Shown: positions 1-9,384, counted from the stretch's first letter. The stretch: DNA of 53,492 nucleotides from an uncultured Verrucomicrobiota bacterium (GCA_913058185.1 CAJXQX010000021.1:1-53492), one strand, 5' to 3'. Notes: generated by a model not told the origin, from the letters alone. Program-made: numbers and translations.

Positions 1-2
1 AT

Positions 3-287
3 CAGGTGGAAAAGATTCTGTTGGCGGTGGCAGCGGAAGAAAAGGAATTGTGCGAGACGCCGCTTCCCGCAGTGCGTTTTCGTGGTTTTGGTGAATCGAG
101 TTTGGATTTCGAGCTCATGGTTTGGATCGTGAATCCCGGAGATCGTGGTCGGATTCTGCACCAGCTCTACGGCGCGGTTTATCGCGAGTTTTCCAAGAAC
201 GGCGTAGAGATTCCCTATCCCAAACGCGACCTCTACATCAAAGAGATGCCTAAGGGATCTTCGCTGGATTTGGCGAATGAGAGTTAA
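3..287 (+). CDS. MscS-family mechanosensitive channel, C-terminal end (5' partial)
   Basis: The reading frame is open to the left edge, so this is the tail of a longer gene. The visible 94 residues match the cytoplasmic C-terminal domain of small-conductance mechanosensitive channels. They contain an FRGFGESSLDFEL block followed by a beta-rich segment and the closing IPYPKRDLYIKE motif, the usual end of MscS proteins. Such channels sit in the inner membrane and release solutes on hypo-osmotic shock. The GTG at position 6 is an internal valine rather than a start, because homologues have several hundred residues before this point. Pore helices lie outside the window, so the subfamily cannot be set. 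Confidence 0.8.
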   Translation, partial: QVEKILLAVAAEEKELCETPLPAVRFRGFGESSLDFELMVWIVNPGDRGRILHQLYGAVYREFSKNGVEIPYPKRDLYIKEMPKGSSLDLANES

Positions 288-393
288 GCAAATGAAGTCT
301 CTCCTGCCAAGGTTGGGCGAATGACCTGATTTGTCTGCACGACCTAGACTCCCCTGTTCAGAAATCAGATGGGATTCCTGCTATGGTATTGGG

Positions 394-768
394 TTATCTG
401 GGGTTTGGGTTTTCGAAAGCGGAGAGGCACAATACGGCCACGCGGAGAGCGGCATCAAAATCATCTTCGTCCAGATCCGGAAACCTCTCGCGGATTGCTT
501 TGGGTAATCCTTCGCCTTCCAAGGTATTCAGTATTCCTGAAATCGAGTATCCCGATTTTACGGTCCGGATGCCCTGTAGGAACGCGAGTTGAGTTTCTGG
601 GAGGTTTCCCATTTCAATCCGCTGCATCGCGTCACGGTTATCATCCGTCTCTGATCCGTATATGAGGAGTGCGCGCCGAAGGCGCTTGGTGAACTGATCG
701 GGATTGGGATCGGGGTGAGCAGCGTATTCCATCAGGAGCGCGCGCACCGCTTCAGCAGGGGATATCAT
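394..768 (-). CDS. Hypothetical protein, 124 aa
   Basis: I do not recognise this family. The protein looks soluble, acidic and largely helical, with no signal peptide, membrane segment or cysteine pair. Segments such as ETQLAFLQGIRTVKSGYSISGIL and the FPDLDEDDFDAAL stretch near the C-terminus have normal protein composition. The overlapping plus-strand frames have shadow-like composition, so I prefer this strand. It lies 59 nt downstream of the TatD-like gene on the same strand and may share its transcript. A weak AGGA lies about 12 nt before the ATG. Confidence 0.6.
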   Translation of the reverse strand: MISPAEAVRALLMEYAAHPDPNPDQFTKRLRRALLIYGSETDDNRDAMQRIEMGNLPETQLAFLQGIRTVKSGYSISGILNTLEGEGLPKAIRERFPDLDEDDFDAALRVAVLCLSAFENPNPR

Positions 769-827
769 AATTTGTTGGTCCTGGCATTTTCTCTGCGATG
801 AAGCAGCGGGGTCGGAAGATCTGGAGT

Positions 828-1664
828 TTACGAGGTGAAGAGTCTCTGGAAGTTCGTTTCAATTGCGGTTTCCAAAGTAGAGCGATCTTCGCCGCGTAAA
901 TCTGCTAGATCCGCATATGCCATGGCCAGATTGGCGGGGTGATTTTGCCAGTTTCCGGGCTTCTGGTTGGGTAGGGTGTAGTATGGCTGGGGAGGTGGAA
1001 ACGCCGGGGCATCGGTTTCGACGAGGAGGCGGTCGGCGGGGACGACTTGAAAGGCTTTGCGTTGGCGGATTTTTCGCGGATCGATTAGCGAAGTGTTGTA
1101 GGAAAAATAGGCTCCTAGTTTTACGAATTCTGCGACTTGTTCGGAGGATCCACCGTAGGCGTGGAGGAGGAATCCACGTTTGGGGATCGGGGTGGAACGC
1201 AGCACGTCGAGCAAAGGACCCCAGGCGCGGACGCAATGAATAGTGGCAGCACGATTGTGGTCGGCGGCCCAGCGGAGTTGCCAAGCGCAGATTTCCATTT
1301 GTTCTTCGATCGGCGCGGGGGCAGCGCCGTTGAGCATGGGATCTTTGTCGCGCCCGAGTTCGAGGATCCAGCGGTCTAGTCCGATTTCGCCGACGTGGGC
1401 TCGCGGATGGGTTTCGAGGTAGTGGATGAACTTGAGTTGCCAGTCGTCGGGTCGAGCGGAGACGTCCCAGGGGTGGATGCCGAAACTGGGGATGACCCAA
1501 TCGAAGCGGGCGGCGAGGGCGACGACGTCATCCCAATCGTCGTCGGGGTGGGTTCCATTGACGACGGCGCCACCGAGGTTGATGGCCGCAAGGTCGGTCG
1601 CGATCAGATCGAGGTGTGGGGTGAGTTCCTCAAACTGCAGGTGATTGTGAGCGTCGTAGAGCAC
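828..1664 (-). CDS. TatD-family metal-dependent hydrolase
   Basis: This is a 278-residue TIM-barrel amidohydrolase of the TatD family, whose characterised members are metal-dependent deoxyribonucleases involved in DNA repair and RNA quality control. The metal ligands are visible in order: the HxH motif at H6/H8, E93 in GEIGLD, H143 in TIHC, H168 in LLHAYGG, and D218 in ETDAP. Length is normal for the family (about 260 residues). Several TatD-like enzymes have unknown substrates, so the exact reaction is not assigned. SufE lies about 200 nt upstream on the same strand and the hypothetical gene just downstream. No signal peptide is present, so it should be cytoplasmic. Confidence 0.88.
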   Translation of the reverse strand: MLYDAHNHLQFEELTPHLDLIATDLAAINLGGAVVNGTHPDDDWDDVVALAARFDWVIPSFGIHPWDVSARPDDWQLKFIHYLETHPRAHVGEIGLDRWILELGRDKDPMLNGAAPAPIEEQMEICAWQLRWAADHNRAATIHCVRAWGPLLDVLRSTPIPKRGFLLHAYGGSSEQVAEFVKLGAYFSYNTSLIDPRKIRQRKAFQVVPADRLLVETDAPAFPPPQPYYTLPNQKPGNWQNHPANLAMAYADLADLRGEDRSTLETAIETNFQRLFTS

Positions 1665-1863
1665 GGGGAGCGTTTAGAGGCATCCGCCGTCGTCCCGCTG
1701 GGTGGGACTATGGCGTGACAGGCGATTGATTTTATAAACCCAGATTCTGTCAGCCTGATTTTTTACAGCAAGGAACGGAGCTAACGAAGACATAATCCAG
1801 CCAACAGTGATGGTGACCTCACCGCTTTGTTCTCTTTGTTTCCTTCTATAGAATTGTTGCGGT

Positions 1864-2271
1864 TCAGTTGGAGGTGGCGAGAGCAGCGATTCTCGTCCGC
1901 ACGGCGGACAAACCGTTTTGACGCGTGGGAGTTAGGTTTTGGAGGACTCCTAGTTTAACGAGGATGGTGGGTTCGGCGTTGATGGCTTCATCAGTCGAAA
2001 CGTTGGCAAAACTCCGACAGAGAAGATGAACGAGGGCGCGCACGAGGGGGGAGTCGCAGTCGGAGCGGAAACTCCACTGATCGTCTTGGGGGTCGGCGAT
2101 GACCCAAACTTGGGAGGTGCAGCCGGGAACGTGGTTCGCTTCGGTCCGTTTGCTTTCCGGGAAGTGGGAGTAGTGGCGCGTCGCATCGACAATGGCTCCG
2201 AGGCGTTCCTGCGGGTTTTCGATGAACCCAAACTCATCAAGGATCTGTTGTTCGTTGTCGGCTACAGTCAT
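1864..2271 (-). CDS. sufE: SufE-family cysteine desulfurase sulfur acceptor
   Basis: This 135-residue protein has the SufE fold signature, with C51 in the VPGCTSQVW motif. C51 aligns with the cysteine that takes persulfide sulfur from SufS and passes it to the Fe-S scaffold. The downstream pattern (SDCDSPLVRAL, LVKLGVLQNLTPTRQNG) is also typical. It acts in the cytoplasm in iron-sulfur cluster assembly. No SufS or SufBCD gene is adjacent, so the partner must be encoded elsewhere. CsdE and SufE are close relatives and cannot be separated here. About 180 nt upstream begins the divergent TPR-protein gene, so 2272-2450 probably holds both promoters. Confidence 0.88.
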   Translation of the reverse strand: MTVADNEQQILDEFGFIENPQERLGAIVDATRHYSHFPESKRTEANHVPGCTSQVWVIADPQDDQWSFRSDCDSPLVRALVHLLCRSFANVSTDEAINAEPTILVKLGVLQNLTPTRQNGLSAVRTRIAALATSN

Positions 2272-2375
2272 GGGAGAGATTGATAAAGATAGTGATAAAG
2301 AATAAAGAGAAAGATCTGATTTGCCAAGGTGTCGCCGAGATAGCGGTTGAGGGACTTGTTACTTGATATCCGTTA

Positions 2376-2440
2376 CTTGTTACTTCTGCGGAGCAGCTTG
2401 TTATTTCTGTGAAGCAGTTTGTTACTTGTTACTTCGCCCG
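2376..2440 (+). repeat. Short tandem repeat, about 21-nt unit, in the divergent intergenic region
   Basis: Two adjacent 21-nt units (2376-2396 and 2397-2417) differ at four positions. A third degenerate unit follows with the core TTGTTACTTGTTACTTC (2419-2435). The 14-mer GTTACTTGTTACTT occurs at 2372-2385 and 2421-2434. The repeat ends about 10 nt before the chosen ATG of the TPR gene. It could be a slippage-prone spacer or a binding-site cluster; the sequence alone does not say. Confidence 0.6.
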
Positions 2441-2450
2441 CAGAGGGCTC

Positions 2451-5072
2451 ATGTTCAGGGTGATGCTTGGACGTCCGCGTGTGGTAATATTGCTTGGAAT
2501 GGTATTGGTGATCGGAGGAGGCTTGATGGCCCAACCGACGGTCGTGCCCTTGATGGGCGGTGCAACGACGGCGGAGGGGTTGGGTGACGAGATTAGTCGC
2601 GAAGGCTCGGCCCGACGTGCGATGGAGCTGGGTTTTTCGTCGGTGGCAGCGGGAATTTGGGAGTCACTCATCGCAGAGGAGACGGATGCGGATCGACGTG
2701 ATGAGTTATTGCTTAGCTGGACCATTGCGTTGCTCGAAGATGATCGACCTGTGGAGGCAGCGGAAGCTCTCATGCAGTTGAGTGATGGGGTGAGTAGCCG
2801 GGCGCGGTTGCGGGCTGGATTAGTGGCCTTTGCGCAAGGCAATTCAGTTGCAGCGGGGCAGGCGTTGGGGACGGTGGATCAGTCGTTTTTACCGGCGAGT
2901 GAAGTGTCGTGGTTTCACTACTTGAACGGTGCACTGGCCCATGAGCGCGAGGATTTTACCGAAGCGAGGGAAGGGTTTGCAGCGGCGATTACGGCTGCGA
3001 CGTCGGGGTTGCAGGAGGCTCGGTTCGAACTGGCGGATTTACGCACGAGTTGGCGCGAGTCTGAGCCGACGGAGGAGCAGGCCGCAACGTTACTGCGTCG
3101 CATGGATGAGTATGCGGGGGAGCAGGTCGGGTTGGATGCAGCCAAGCGTTATGCGGCGGTGTTGGCGGCGTTGGGCCGCGGACCGGAGTCGGTCACATTT
3201 TTGCAGAATAGGTTGCTAACATTACCGCCAGCGGAGCGGGGGCAGCGGGATGATTTGCGGTTGCTGCTCGGTATGATTGCAGGGGCGCAGGACGGTTTGG
3301 GCCGCAATGCGCTGTATCGACTGTTGGAGGAAGGGGAAGATCGGACCAAGCAACGCATCGCGTTGCGGATGCTGGCGCAGGCTTCGGTGGATGCGGCGGC
3401 GGAGACGGAATTGCGGGAGCGATTGAACCAATTGCTGAATGCCGAGGCCCGGCACCCGATCGAACAGGATTTGATTTTGTTTCGGGCTCAGTTGGCGACG
3501 TCGCCAGCTGAGGCGACCCGTGATGCGCTGTTATTGTTGGAGCGGTTTCCAGCCACGGATTTACGTCCGGTAGCCCTGGGAATCCTGGTGAGTGCGGCGT
3601 GGCAAGATGAGCGATATCGGGCGGCGGCGGGTTATGCGGAGCAAGCGCGGCGAGAGCTCGAGACAACGGACGTGGCGGTGCGGGCGGAATTGGGAGTTCT
3701 GCAAGCGGAGGCTTTCTTTCGAGGGGGCGACTATCGGAGTGCCGCGGATGCCTATGCGACGGCGTTGGATGAGTTACCCGAGGGGTTTGAGTCGGGTAAG
3801 TTGATTTTTCAGGAGGTGTTGGCTCGCATCCTCGATCGCCAACTCACGGAGGCGGCGAATCGGATCGATTTGTTGGTGGGCGATGCGCGGTTAGATGTGG
3901 TCAGTCGCTGGCAGGCGGAGTGGAAATTGGCCCGAGCGTTGCAAGCTGACCAGCGGGCCGTGGAAGCGTATGCGCGTATAAATCGCGTGATGACCGAAGA
4001 TGCCGAGACCGAGACTCTGGGCCTTGAGTTGGCGGTGCGGATCGCGTGGCTGCAGGCGAGATTGGCACTGGAGGCAAACGAGCCGGAGCGAGCGTTGGAG
4101 CTCGTGCCTCAGCTAATGGTGCGGCTCGAAGGGGTGTCGCCGGTGTTACAGTTAGAATTGGCTTCCTCCCTGCGGTTGCTGCAGGCGGAGGCTCATTTTA
4201 CGCTCGGCCAACGGGACGAGGCATTGGCGGTATTGCAGGCGTTACGCGAGGCCTATCCCGATTCTGATGCGGCCGTGCTTTCGTTCATAGAAGAGGCCGG
4301 AGCCGAGGCGGGGCAGGGACAGTTAGTCAAAGCGCAACAGTTATTGGCGGAGTTGATTCAGGCTTATCCGGATAACTTTTACGCACCGTATGCCCTATAT
4401 CAGTCGGCATTGTTGGCGGAAAATCGGCGAGAGGAAGATTATCTGCGGGAGGCGACTATCAAGATCGTGCAATTGGTGACCACTTATCCGGATAGCCAGT
4501 TGGTCTTCAAAGCCCGTTTCAAACAGGGTGATATTTATAGGAAAATGGGACTGTGGGAGCCGGCCCGACAGGTTTACGAACTGATCATCCGCGAGTTTCC
4601 GGACCATCCCGATATATGGTCAGTCCGCATGGCATTAGCGGATTCACTCTCCGCTCAGGCAGGGTCGGATCCTGCGTTGCGGGAAAATGCATCGGTTATT
4701 TACGAACGGCTGCGCGATGTGGCGTCGGCATCGGAGGAATTGCGGATCGAGGCGGGATACAAGGCGGGATTTGCTTTGGTGCAGAGGGATCGACTGGATA
4801 GGGGCGCGGAATTATGGTGGCAGGTCGTGGATGAATTTTTGATTCAGAATGGGACTCCGTCGAACTTGGGCACGAAAGGACGGTATTGGTTGGCGCGCAC
4901 TTTGGCCCATTTAGGTGAGGTGCTGGAGCGGCAGGGGAAACTGATCGAGGCCCGGCGCGCTTATGAGCTGATGCGTGATCGGGGTTTGCCAGAGAAGGAG
5001 TGGGCCACGGAGCAGCTTCGTCGGCTAGGCGGAGCGCGGAGCGAAGAAAATGCTCCGGTCGTTGACGAATGA
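2451..5072 (+). CDS. Exported tetratricopeptide-repeat protein, 873 aa
   Basis: A basic N-terminus (RVMLGRPR), a hydrophobic stretch (VVILLGMVLVIGGG) and a likely cleavage site after LMA form a signal peptide. The rest is a long helical solenoid with many degenerate TPR-like pairs, including repeated LQAEAHF/LQAEAFF and TYPDSQLVFKARFKQGDIYRK-type units. The second half (AYPDNFYAPYALYQSALLAE) resembles periplasmic CpoB/YbgF or BamD-like TPRs. The frame is open from an upstream GTG at 2409, but that would encode the tandem repeat, so I chose ATG 2451 behind AGAGGG; ATG 2463 is also possible. ExbB-like and ExbD-like genes follow within 30 nt, so it probably works in the periplasm with that energy-coupling complex. 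Confidence 0.85.
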   Translation: MFRVMLGRPRVVILLGMVLVIGGGLMAQPTVVPLMGGATTAEGLGDEISREGSARRAMELGFSSVAAGIWESLIAEETDADRRDELLLSWTIALLEDDRPVEAAEALMQLSDGVSSRARLRAGLVAFAQGNSVAAGQALGTVDQSFLPASEVSWFHYLNGALAHEREDFTEAREGFAAAITAATSGLQEARFELADLRTSWRESEPTEEQAATLLRRMDEYAGEQVGLDAAKRYAAVLAALGRGPESVTFLQNRLLTLPPAERGQRDDLRLLLGMIAGAQDGLGRNALYRLLEEGEDRTKQRIALRMLAQASVDAAAETELRERLNQLLNAEARHPIEQDLILFRAQLATSPAEATRDALLLLERFPATDLRPVALGILVSAAWQDERYRAAAGYAEQARRELETTDVAVRAELGVLQAEAFFRGGDYRSAADAYATALDELPEGFESGKLIFQEVLARILDRQLTEAANRIDLLVGDARLDVVSRWQAEWKLARALQADQRAVEAYARINRVMTEDAETETLGLELAVRIAWLQARLALEANEPERALELVPQLMVRLEGVSPVLQLELASSLRLLQAEAHFTLGQRDEALAVLQALREAYPDSDAAVLSFIEEAGAEAGQGQLVKAQQLLAELIQAYPDNFYAPYALYQSALLAENRREEDYLREATIKIVQLVTTYPDSQLVFKARFKQGDIYRKMGLWEPARQVYELIIREFPDHPDIWSVRMALADSLSAQAGSDPALRENASVIYERLRDVASASEELRIEAGYKAGFALVQRDRLDRGAELWWQVVDEFLIQNGTPSNLGTKGRYWLARTLAHLGEVLERQGKLIEARRAYELMRDRGLPEKEWATEQLRRLGGARSEENAPVVDE

Positions 5073-5100
5073 GGACAGCCACAGTCTAACAAGGTGATTC

Positions 5101-5802
5101 ATGGGTGCTTTTGATTTCAGTCTACTCGCGCAGGGCGGTCCGATGATGATCGTGTTGCTGGTGATGGCGGTGGCCGGGGTGGTTCTTTTTGTGGAACGAC
5201 TGCTGTTTCTGCATCGTGGCCAAATCCGTTCCACCTCCTTCGTCGACGGCATTAAAAATATCCTCGCGAAGCGGCGGGTGATGGAGGCGCTCACGGTCTG
5301 TGAGGAAACGCCGGGACCCGTGGCGGCGGTGACCAAAGCAGCACTACTCAACGTGCATGCGGATGCGGACAAGATGCGCTTTGCGGTGCAAGAGGCGGGA
5401 ATTATCGAGATTCCAGCGTTGGAGCGGCGCCTCGGATCGATCGCGGCCATCGCCCAGATCGCTCCACTCGTGGGTCTGCTAGGCACCCTACTGGGTATGG
5501 CGACGACCTTTCACGCTTTCATGACCAGTGGAGCGGAGTATGCGACCGCCAGTGCGCTTTCGGAGGGGATGTGGCGGGCTTTGTTGGTGAGTATCGGTGG
5601 TCTAACGATCGCGATTCCAGCCCATCTGGGATATCATTTTTTAAGCGGCCGGGTCCGAGCCATCGTGCGCGATGTCGAGTGGGCGGGGAATGAGATTATG
5701 CGTTTTCTGCAGACCGATTACCGTGACGGCGGTGGGGAAGCAGCGCCAGAATCGCCCACCGGGGAAGCCCAACCCAACCCAAGCGAGCCTCAGGCAGACT
5801 AA
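5101..5802 (+). CDS. MotA/TolQ/ExbB proton-channel family protein
   Basis: The 233-residue inner-membrane protein has the family layout: a first membrane helix at about residues 14-36, a large cytoplasmic loop, and two further helices at about 118-145 and 160-185. The third part contains the conserved core LGTLLGMATTFHAF and the LLVSIGGLTIAIPAH motif. Family members form a pentameric channel around ExbD/TolR and turn proton flow into force across the periplasm. A good ribosome site (AAGGTGA) precedes the ATG. The C-terminal 30 residues are Pro/Glu/Gly rich. The gene follows the TPR gene by 28 nt and precedes the ExbD-like gene by 5 nt, a clear operon. TolQ and ExbB cannot be told apart here. 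Confidence 0.88.
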   Translation: MGAFDFSLLAQGGPMMIVLLVMAVAGVVLFVERLLFLHRGQIRSTSFVDGIKNILAKRRVMEALTVCEETPGPVAAVTKAALLNVHADADKMRFAVQEAGIIEIPALERRLGSIAAIAQIAPLVGLLGTLLGMATTFHAFMTSGAEYATASALSEGMWRALLVSIGGLTIAIPAHLGYHFLSGRVRAIVRDVEWAGNEIMRFLQTDYRDGGGEAAPESPTGEAQPNPSEPQAD

Positions 5803-5807
5803 CCGCG

Positions 5808-6275
5808 ATGATCACGCGCCCACTTCAACTTGCTGATACACTCCGACCGCCGCCTCGGTCGATGGATACGCTGTTCTACGTGAATGTCGTGCTGTTGGGC
5901 CTGTTTTTCGCGTTGTTTGGTTCGCGGTTTGTATTGTCACCGGGGATCGAGTTGCTGCAGCCGGACTTTGCTTTGCCAGAGTCTGAAGGGGTGGGGGGCA
6001 CCGCCGTGAGCACGATGGCGGTGATCAGCGTGTTGGGGCCGAACATGGTGTTTACCAGTGAGGGTCGCATGAGTTTTGGCGAATTGGCAGTGTGGCTACC
6101 GTCGCAGGTCGCTCGAGGCGGAGAACAAAGCTCTCGTTTATTGGTGCGGGCTGATGCGGGAGTTTCAGCTGAAGAAATCATGAAGATATCGGACCTCGCT
6201 GCAGAATCGGGGTTTACGGGGGTTCAATTGGCTTTGGAGAAATCGCAGAGCTCGAATTTCTCCTCCCGGCCCTAG
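5808..6275 (+). CDS. ExbD/TolR-like protein without the usual membrane aspartate
   Basis: The layout is ExbD/TolR-like: a short cytoplasmic N-terminus, one membrane helix at about residues 21-40, and a periplasmic domain with an LLVRADAGVSAEEIMKISDLAAESGFTGVQLA block typical of the TolR/ExbD fold. In ExbD and TolR the start of the helix reads like PFIDVMLVLL, and the Asp carries protons. Here the matching stretch is LFYVNVVLLGLFF, with N26 at or next to that position; the nearest acid, D20, lies before the helix. It may have altered or no proton coupling, or use D20. It sits 5 nt after the ExbB-like gene. Family assignment rests on layout, neighbour and the periplasmic motif. Confidence 0.75.
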   Translation: MITRPLQLADTLRPPPRSMDTLFYVNVVLLGLFFALFGSRFVLSPGIELLQPDFALPESEGVGGTAVSTMAVISVLGPNMVFTSEGRMSFGELAVWLPSQVARGGEQSSRLLVRADAGVSAEEIMKISDLAAESGFTGVQLALEKSQSSNFSSRP

Positions 6276-6279
6276 ATCC

Positions 6280-7014
6280 GTGAATACGACACGTGAATCT
6301 CTACCTTGGATCGGCTTAAGTGTATTGGTTACAGGTGTTTTAGTGGCGTTGTTGGGTCTGGTTAGAGGCGAAAGTTGGTCAGGAATGATCCATCAGTTGG
6401 AGTCATCTGGGAAAGCCGGGGTGGTTTTAACCAACGTGCAGACCCGAGATCGAGTGGCGGGGCTGCGGGGCGAATTGGCATTGAAGGACCCAACGCCGTT
6501 ATTTCTGCCCACCCAGTGGAATAGTGGCCAAGTTGAAGATGGTATGGATGCAGCGCTGACCCCGGGAGCATCGTTTGGGGAAATTGGCCCGGAGCTGATT
6601 TTTCCTGATGCGGCCAACGATATAGCCATTCCTGATGGAGTGGAGGTGCCAAGCACTGCGTTTTCGACGGTCGAGCGGATCGATCAATCCATGGGCCACG
6701 GAGAATTGACGCGAAGGGAGAGGAATCCACAGGGACTGAGCGATCGGCTAGGATATGCCGAGGTGCTCACGATTGATAGTGGTAAAGTAATACACCAGAG
6801 GGTTTTAACTCAAGGAATGGTGCCATATGCGGTCAATACCCCGGTGGAGGCCGTATTGGCCGTGAATGCGGCGGGAGTTTGGGTGCGCCCGACGGTCATT
6901 GAAGCCCCCGAAGGGGCCTCTATAGATTTCGAAGAAATCAATTCTGTGTTAAAAGCGCTGCAATTGGAGGCAATTTTGAACCCAGGAATCTACCGTATCC
7001 TACTAGGTCCGTAG
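6280..7014 (+). CDS. Membrane-anchored protein of unknown function, last gene of the ExbB/ExbD-like cluster
   Basis: The GTG start lies 4 nt after the ExbD-like stop. The N-terminus has one hydrophobic helix (WIGLSVLVTGVLVALLGLV, about residues 10-28), suggesting an inner-membrane anchor with the remaining 215 residues in the periplasm. No TonB C-terminal motif or Pro-rich spacer is visible, so it is not an ordinary TonB although it holds the position where one might expect it. The C-terminal part (SIDFEEINSVLKALQLEAILNPGIYRILLGP) is well structured and may be a small alpha/beta domain. I do not recognise a family. Confidence 0.7.
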   Translation: MNTTRESLPWIGLSVLVTGVLVALLGLVRGESWSGMIHQLESSGKAGVVLTNVQTRDRVAGLRGELALKDPTPLFLPTQWNSGQVEDGMDAALTPGASFGEIGPELIFPDAANDIAIPDGVEVPSTAFSTVERIDQSMGHGELTRRERNPQGLSDRLGYAEVLTIDSGKVIHQRVLTQGMVPYAVNTPVEAVLAVNAAGVWVRPTVIEAPEGASIDFEEINSVLKALQLEAILNPGIYRILLGP

Positions 7015-7108
7015 AACTTAACACTAGTTTGAAGATTGCAGTTGACGGTGATTTTTTCGCTGTCCACGTTCTCCACTCTTTTCTCGTCTTTTGGAGAATT
7101 ATCGTAGC

Positions 7109-7184
7109 GCCCAGATAGCTCAGTTGGTAGAGCACGTCCTTGGTAAGGACGAGGTCACCGGTTCGAGTCCGGCTCTGGGCTCCA
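7109..7184 (+). tRNA. tRNA-Thr (GGT anticodon)
   Basis: A complete cloverleaf is readable. Acceptor arms GCCCAGA (7109-7115) and TCTGGGC (7174-7180) pair fully, the anticodon stem CGTCC/GGACG encloses TTGGTAA, and the T-loop is TTCGAGT. The anticodon GGT is at 7142-7144, and CCA is encoded at 7182-7184. It begins 94 nt after the orphan membrane protein and lies 54 nt before tuf, so it is probably co-transcribed with tuf and cut out by RNases. A weak promoter-like TTGACG lies at 7042-7047 without a convincing -10 box. Confidence 0.97.
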
Positions 7185-7238
7185 CGAAATTTCTCCGTAA
7201 GCATCCTCCCACAAACAAATACAACGTCACCATCCCAA

Positions 7239-8429
<1,191 letters not shown>

Positions 8430-8453
8430 TTCAGTTTAATCGATTTAACGACT

Positions 8454-8480
8454 GCCGAGGTCTCTTTTAGGGGCCTCGGC
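8454..8480 (+). terminator. Hairpin after tuf
   Basis: GCCGAGGTCTC (8454-8464) pairs with GGGGCCTCGGC (8470-8480) through 11 pairs including two G-T pairs, around a TTTTA loop. The following bases are not T-rich, so termination may be partial, or the hairpin may protect the tuf 3' end and direct processing before tRNA-Trp. Confidence 0.6.
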
Positions 8481-8508
8481 TGTGTCGTCTAAAGAAATTC
8501 AGACATAT

Positions 8509-8584
8509 AGGCGTGTAGCTCAATTGGTAGAGTAACGGTCTCCAAAACCGTCGGTTGGGGGTTCGATTCCCTCCGCGCCTGCCA
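8509..8584 (+). tRNA. tRNA-Trp (CCA anticodon)
   Basis: The acceptor arms AGGCGTG (8509-8515) and CGCGCCT (8574-8580) pair with one G-T. The anticodon stem ACGGT/ACCGT encloses CTCCAAA, giving anticodon CCA. The T-loop is TTCGATT and CCA is encoded at 8582-8584. The gene ends 12 nt before secE. The order tuf, tRNA-Trp, secE, nusG is a common bacterial arrangement, but rpmG, often found between tRNA-Trp and secE, is missing. Confidence 0.97.
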
Positions 8585-8596
8585 CTTTCCTTTCTA

Positions 8597-8800
8597 ATGA
8601 AAAACCCATTCCGCAGCACCCGCATCTTCTTCGGCGAGATGGTCGGAGAGCTTCAAAAAGCTTCCTGGCCCACCCGCAGCGAACTGCGCGATTCGACCAT
8701 CGTGGTCATTATCGCTGCCATTCTGCTCGGAGTTTTCACTAGCATCAGCGATTTCGCCCTCTATCAGGTCGTCGACCTGCTCACGTCCTTCGTAAGCTAA
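8597..8800 (+). CDS. secE: Preprotein translocase subunit SecE
   Basis: A 67-residue single-helix SecE. The amphipathic segment GEMVGELQKASWPTRSEL carries the conserved K-SWPTR motif that lies on the membrane surface and clamps SecY. One membrane helix follows (STIVVIIAAILLGVFTSISDFALYQVVD). It completes the SecYEG protein-export channel. The ATG at 8597 gives the normal short form; upstream codons in the frame lie inside tRNA-Trp. The stop is 2 nt from the nusG start, indicating coupled expression. Confidence 0.95.
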   Translation: MKNPFRSTRIFFGEMVGELQKASWPTRSELRDSTIVVIIAAILLGVFTSISDFALYQVVDLLTSFVS

Positions 8801-8802
8801 GC

Positions 8803-9384
8803 ATGTCTGACTCCATCGCCCCCCCTCCTGGAACCCAATGGTTCGCGCTTCACACCCTCTCCGGACAGGAGAACAAGGTGAAGACTTACATCGAGAAGTT
8901 CAAGAAAGCTGAAGAACTCGACGATACCATCATTGAGGTATTGATGCCGACCGAGATCGTGTCGGAGGTCAAAAACGGCAAAAAATCGACCAAGACCCGC
9001 AAGCTTTACCCGGGTTACGTGTTCATCAACATGCGTCTCTACGACGAGCACCAGAAGCTGATGAACAAGGCCTGGTATTTCGTTAAAGAAACCTCGGGTG
9101 TAATCAACTTCGTCGGTGGGGCAAACCCACCACCTCTGCGTCAAGCTGAGGTCGATGAGATTCACGCTCGGATCGAAGCCGCCAGCGGCAAAGAAGTGCC
9201 GAAGATCTCTTACGAAATCGAAGAAACCGTCAAAATCAACGACGGCGCGTTCGCCAATCTCACCGGCCGGATCGACGAAATCGATCCTGAGCGCGGTAAA
9301 CTCAAAATCTCGGTTTCAATTTTCGGTCGGTTCACTCCGGTCGAGCTCGAATACTGGCAGGTGGAACGCGTCACGGACTCGTAA
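8803..9384 (+). CDS. nusG: Transcription termination/antitermination protein NusG
   Basis: A 193-residue NusG with its two domains. The N-terminal NGN domain (about 10-125) includes WFALHTLSGQENKV, LYPGYVFINM and a GGANPPPL segment; it binds the RNA polymerase clamp. The C-terminal KOW domain (about 139-190, VKINDGAFANLTGRIDEIDPERGKLKISVSIFGR) contacts S10 or Rho. It couples transcription with translation and controls pausing. It lies 2 nt after secE and 79 nt before rplK, the usual arrangement. Confidence 0.97.
   Translation: MSDSIAPPPGTQWFALHTLSGQENKVKTYIEKFKKAEELDDTIIEVLMPTEIVSEVKNGKKSTKTRKLYPGYVFINMRLYDEHQKLMNKAWYFVKETSGVINFVGGANPPPLRQAEVDEIHARIEAASGKEVPKISYEIEETVKINDGAFANLTGRIDEIDPERGKLKISVSIFGRFTPVELEYWQVERVTDS

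Noticed and set aside
369-665. Plus-strand open frames at 369-665 and 383-592
   Set aside because: Composition rich in Arg, Ser and Pro, no motif; the minus-strand frame is more protein-like.
7042-7070. Promoter before tRNA-Thr/tuf (TTGACG)
   Set aside because: The -35-like word is fine, but the matching -10 position reads CACGTT, so I did not list it as a promoter.
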